Shown piece after piece: positions 46,780-49,473 of a DNA stretch of 49,473 nucleotides. Location: positions 1 to 49,473 of the forward strand of contig SGPM01000207.1 in assembly GCA_004802725.1 (NCBI GenBank), written 5' to 3'. The notes below the pieces were generated by a model, which made no database searches, had not been told where the DNA came from, and saw nothing but the letters and a program-made list of their open reading frames with translations. Positions within the stretch are counted from its first letter, which is position 1. Each line of letters starts with the position of its first letter. The translations under genes were made by a program, and so were the position numbers. The stretch is from Antrodiella citrinella. Lineage: Eukaryota; Basidiomycota; Agaricomycetes; Polyporales; Steccherinaceae.

Positions 46780-48262
46780 TCACGCAGGCCATCCGAGGCG
46801 AACAGCTCCGCCTGCGACCGAAAACCTCCATGCACTCTCGGCTTCTCCACTTACTTCCCGTCGTCTGACCATGCACCCGTGCTGAGAAGCAGCTAGAAAC
46901 ACATTTGGTAGGACGATTGTCCCGTCTTCATCGCTCTGTATCAATCCATCATCTAGCTTGAATGTGGTCGAGTCGGGGTACTCGGGGTGAAGGTTGAGAA
47001 AATTGAAAGTATGTTCTTGAGCACTTCGTTTGACAAGCTGGTCTGTGACTGGTGTCTTTCCGGAGAGATGATATATCTGCTGTCGCCGTGAATACTTCAA
47101 AAAACACCAAGGTGACTCTCTGACTTACCCGGACTCTAACCCCGTGCTGTGGCGCGTCTTCGCCTTCCAATGATACAGTACCGCGAGAAGGACCACCAGA
47201 CATGATCTGGTACAGGCGATGTAACTTGTCGCCGTCCAGGACGCCGAGGTAGAATTGGTCTTCCTTGTAGAGAGTCTTGTTCCCAAGTGAACTCAGATTG
47301 TGCTTGTCCATCGCTGAGATGATCAACCTAGCCGGATTTTCATCATCGAGCGAATGTACGAGGTTGCCTCCCGCGCTATCCCGCGTGATCAGAAGAAATA
47401 TAGAGTGGTCGGGAGCATTGCCAAAAATCACCTTGTGACTGTGAGAGGTTCTGTGATAGCGGTGAGATGCGGATATTCGACATCGTATTGCGACACCGGT
47501 GAAGGCAGGCAAATACCAACGGCACCAGATGAATGAATTTCACGGTCGCGGAACAGGGTGAACGGCCGTCCCGTCAGGAAAGGCGTCGGTGAGGCTAGAA
47601 ATCCCAACTACAGGAAAATGATTTCACTCAAATCAAACATCGTTATAAAGATGGGACAACACCTACTTGTGTGGAATGAGTGAACGAGCTGGCTAACGAC
47701 TGGGAGAGACCTTCCGGAGAATTGTCTGACAAATATATGACTGACTTCGCATTTTCAGGACTGTGCTTATTTTGAAATGCGAAATTGGTCATCGATAGCG
47801 GACATTCACTCACCTGAGCTCGCTGAGAGCAGACGGCAGGTCATAGCGATCGATACCTCGGATTTCCTCCAAGTTGGTCTGCGGACTTTTGCGTGCATCC
47901 AAACGATTTCTCGCGTCCTGTTGATTTCTAACCGAATGCCACCGGCCCACCGACGTGGCTTTCCTTCCAGGAATAGTACTTCTGAATGACGTAGTATTGC
48001 GAAGACTGAACAGGGCTACAGATACGGATGTCGCTGTTTCACGAGACCGCAGGGGAAGAGCAGATGAAAGGCAGCCAACAGAATTTGGCACCGCCGTGAG
48101 AGTTGTTACCAAGTCGGATAACTGAGAATCAGGTAGGGAAGAACCCGGTGAGAGAATATAAAGCAGAGCAGACGGAGAGGAGGAGCTATTTTCGAGGATT
48201 TTCGAGAGGTGTTTGAGAACGGAAGAGGTCGAGTGAGAAATGATCGTGCTGGTCAAGAACAT
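46780..48262 (-). CDS. FIST-domain-like sensory protein
   Basis: Five exons, 48262-47814, 47760-47667, 47607-47432, 47375-47129 and 47094-46780, give 426 residues. The layout fits a FIST (F-box and intracellular signal transduction) domain, a ligand-sensing fold found in bacteria and in FBXO22-type proteins: an N-terminal part with LLYILSPGSSLPD, TAVPNSVGCLSS, VALFSLRNTTSFRSTIPG and VIYLSDNSPEGLSQSL, then SPTPFLTGRPFTLFRDREI, SSGAVGICL, and the C-terminal part NLVHSLDDENPARLII, QFYLGVLDGD and the end WRFSVAGGAVRLGW. No F-box is seen, so it is FIST alone. The intron 3 donor (GTGATT) is weak, but without it the frame stops. No signal peptide; cytosolic or mitochondrial location cannot be told. 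It begins head to head with the PEBP gene, about 515 bases away. Confidence 0.6.
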
Positions 48263-48778
48263 CCTTGCCACGCGCCTATCATATCTCTTTCGACTAACAT
48301 TGTAACAACTCAGACTGGACTTCAACAAATAGAGTGCTTAGTATACTCCAGCATTTCTCAGAAATCTGCGCTATACATCTCGTTTGTCGAGTTTGTCTAT
48401 GTGCACCGTCACAGTTATACTGCCAGTGCGATGGAGTCAACCTAGCTCGTCGAACTACTAGTAGTGTGCTCAACTCAGTTGCCAGTGATTATCAATGTAT
48501 AAACAGCCTCCGAGGTGCTCAACTGGGGTGCTGGTGAGCAACATCCTTCAGTCTTTTCACGGATACCAATTGAGATTCCCCGGTTCTCAACAACCATGTT
48601 CTTTAGGTCCTTGGCGTGTAAACATTTTTGGCTAACCCATGTGTTGCCATCTAATTTTGCTGCTACTATGATCCCACATGCATCGAGCACAAGTTTTCGT
48701 ACGGATGGTACGGGAGTACCGCCTCAAGGGTATAAAAACCTGTATGACTGATGATAGAGTCCTGCGAACTCTTGTACC
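48263..48778. other. Divergent promoter between the FIST-like and PEBP genes
   Basis: About 515 bases upstream of both genes. It contains the PEBP TATA box on the right. No gene is supported; frames of about 70-80 codons on both strands lack motifs. Confidence 0.5.
48731..48738 (+). promoter_or_regulatory. TATA box of the PEBP gene
   Basis: Reads TATAAAAA, 41 bases before the ATG at 48779, a close and convincing spacing that implies a very short leader. Confidence 0.7.
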
Positions 48779-49473
48779 ATGCAGACCAAGATGATTCTGC
48801 GTACTTTTGTGTCTCTTGCCACCCTACTAGTCATCGCCGCGCAAGACACAAATCTTGCGACTGTGAAGAGAGCCTTTGATGCTGCTAATGTATGAGGATT
48901 TTTGAAGGACTCAAGTGACCTAACTGATGTTAATGATAGATACCCAGTGACATCGAGATAGACTTCAACCCCAAGGTTCTATTCGAAGTCACATTCCCCG
49001 AGCCGTCAGGTACTCCCATTCAACTACACGCTAGTCTACAGCTCCCAAGAAATGGTACGTATCCGAGATATTGCCAGTAGACTGTATCTTACATGGTGAA
49101 TTATTTATCAGCCACCGCTGGCCCCCCAAAGTTCGGCATTCGTTCCACTGGCACGAGCTTAGTTGTACCGAAGGGTCCGTTCGTAGTTGCCACCATCGAC
49201 CCAGATGCTCCCACACCACAAGACCCCACAGTCGCACAAATCCGGCATTTTTTGGGAGGAAACTTCCACTTGGTACCAGGAGGCAGGAATGATGAAAATT
49301 TGGTCAACAGCACCGCTGCTCTTTCCCAGTTCCTGCAGCCAACGCCTCCTGCTGGCTCTGATCCTCACCGGTATGTGAGACATATACATTGATGGCACAG
49401 CAACGGGCTCAGATATAGATATAGATATGTGTTCCTTTTATTCGAGCAGCCCCGCAATTTTAATCTGCAGACG
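48779..49473 (+). CDS. Secreted PEBP-family protein, partial (3' end off the window)
   Basis: Member of the phosphatidylethanolamine-binding protein family, small ligand-binding proteins some of which inhibit serine carboxypeptidases (yeast Tfs1). Exons 48779-48889, 48940-49054, 49112-49370 and 49425 to the right edge give 178 residues so far. The first 21 residues form a signal peptide ending VIAAQ, so it is probably secreted or vacuolar, unlike cytosolic Tfs1. The family signature is VVATIDPDAPTPQDPTVAQIRHFLGGNFHL, given here in two parts: DPDAPTPQDP (anion-binding site) and RHFLGGNFHLVPGG. The final visible exon starts RYVFLLFEQP, the other PEBP hallmark (YVFLLYEQP). The terminal strands are off the edge. 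The last acceptor lies in a (GATATA) repeat and has a twin six bases upstream. Confidence 0.9.
49411..49428. repeat. Three copies of AGATAT at a splice acceptor
   Basis: Tandem hexamer overlapping the 3' splice site of the PEBP gene's last visible intron. It produces two usable AG sites six bases apart. Confidence 0.75.

Overview
The window is nuclear DNA of a filamentous basidiomycete, most likely an agaricomycete (mushroom or bracket fungus). The genes are rich in short introns (mostly 45-80 nt, GTRNGT...YAG), several are split into 5-10 exons, and the content fits such a fungus: a class I hydrophobin, a membrane-anchored P450, a TALE homeodomain regulator, a septation/mitotic-exit scaffold and F-box proteins. 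No tRNA, rRNA, CRISPR array, transposase or reverse transcriptase was found by eye. Exon borders below were chosen by hand from reading frame, GT-AG sites and family continuity; codon phases add up in every model given.

Layout. 1-8.5 kb: a possible oxidative-metabolism cluster with a P450 cut by the left edge (-), two inverted paralogous SAM methyltransferases facing tail to tail, and an epoxide hydrolase. 9.8-10.5 kb: a class I hydrophobin (-) with a long Pro/Gly/Ser-rich arm. 10.5-18 kb: gene-poor, with no gene I can support. 18.1-20.4 kb: a four-exon TALE homeobox gene (-). 22.7-28.6 kb: a ten-exon leucine-rich-repeat scaffold of the Cdc11/Nud1 type (-). 28.6-31.9 kb: mostly empty, with one doubtful membrane-protein relic. 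31.9-33.1 kb: an unrecognised basic protein (-).

34.9-39.2 kb: the U6 snRNA phosphodiesterase Usb1 (+) sits between two inverted F-box/LRR-like paralogs. 39.4-41.3 kb: a METTL25-type methyltransferase (+). 41.6-45.0 kb: a very long, mostly disordered RING-H2 protein with a likely N-myristoylation signal (+). 45.4-46.6 kb: the urease accessory GTPase UreG (-). 46.8-48.3 kb: a FIST-like protein (-). 48.8 kb to the right edge: a secreted PEBP-family protein (+, incomplete).

The core genes (Cdc11/Nud1, Usb1, UreG, METTL25-like) are housekeeping and look intact. The less ordinary parts are the P450/methyltransferase/hydrolase group, the two inverted-paralog pairs, the hydrophobin with an extra cysteine, and the gene-poor block. 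I did not find a clearly new multi-gene system; the left cluster is the best candidate for unrecognised chemistry.
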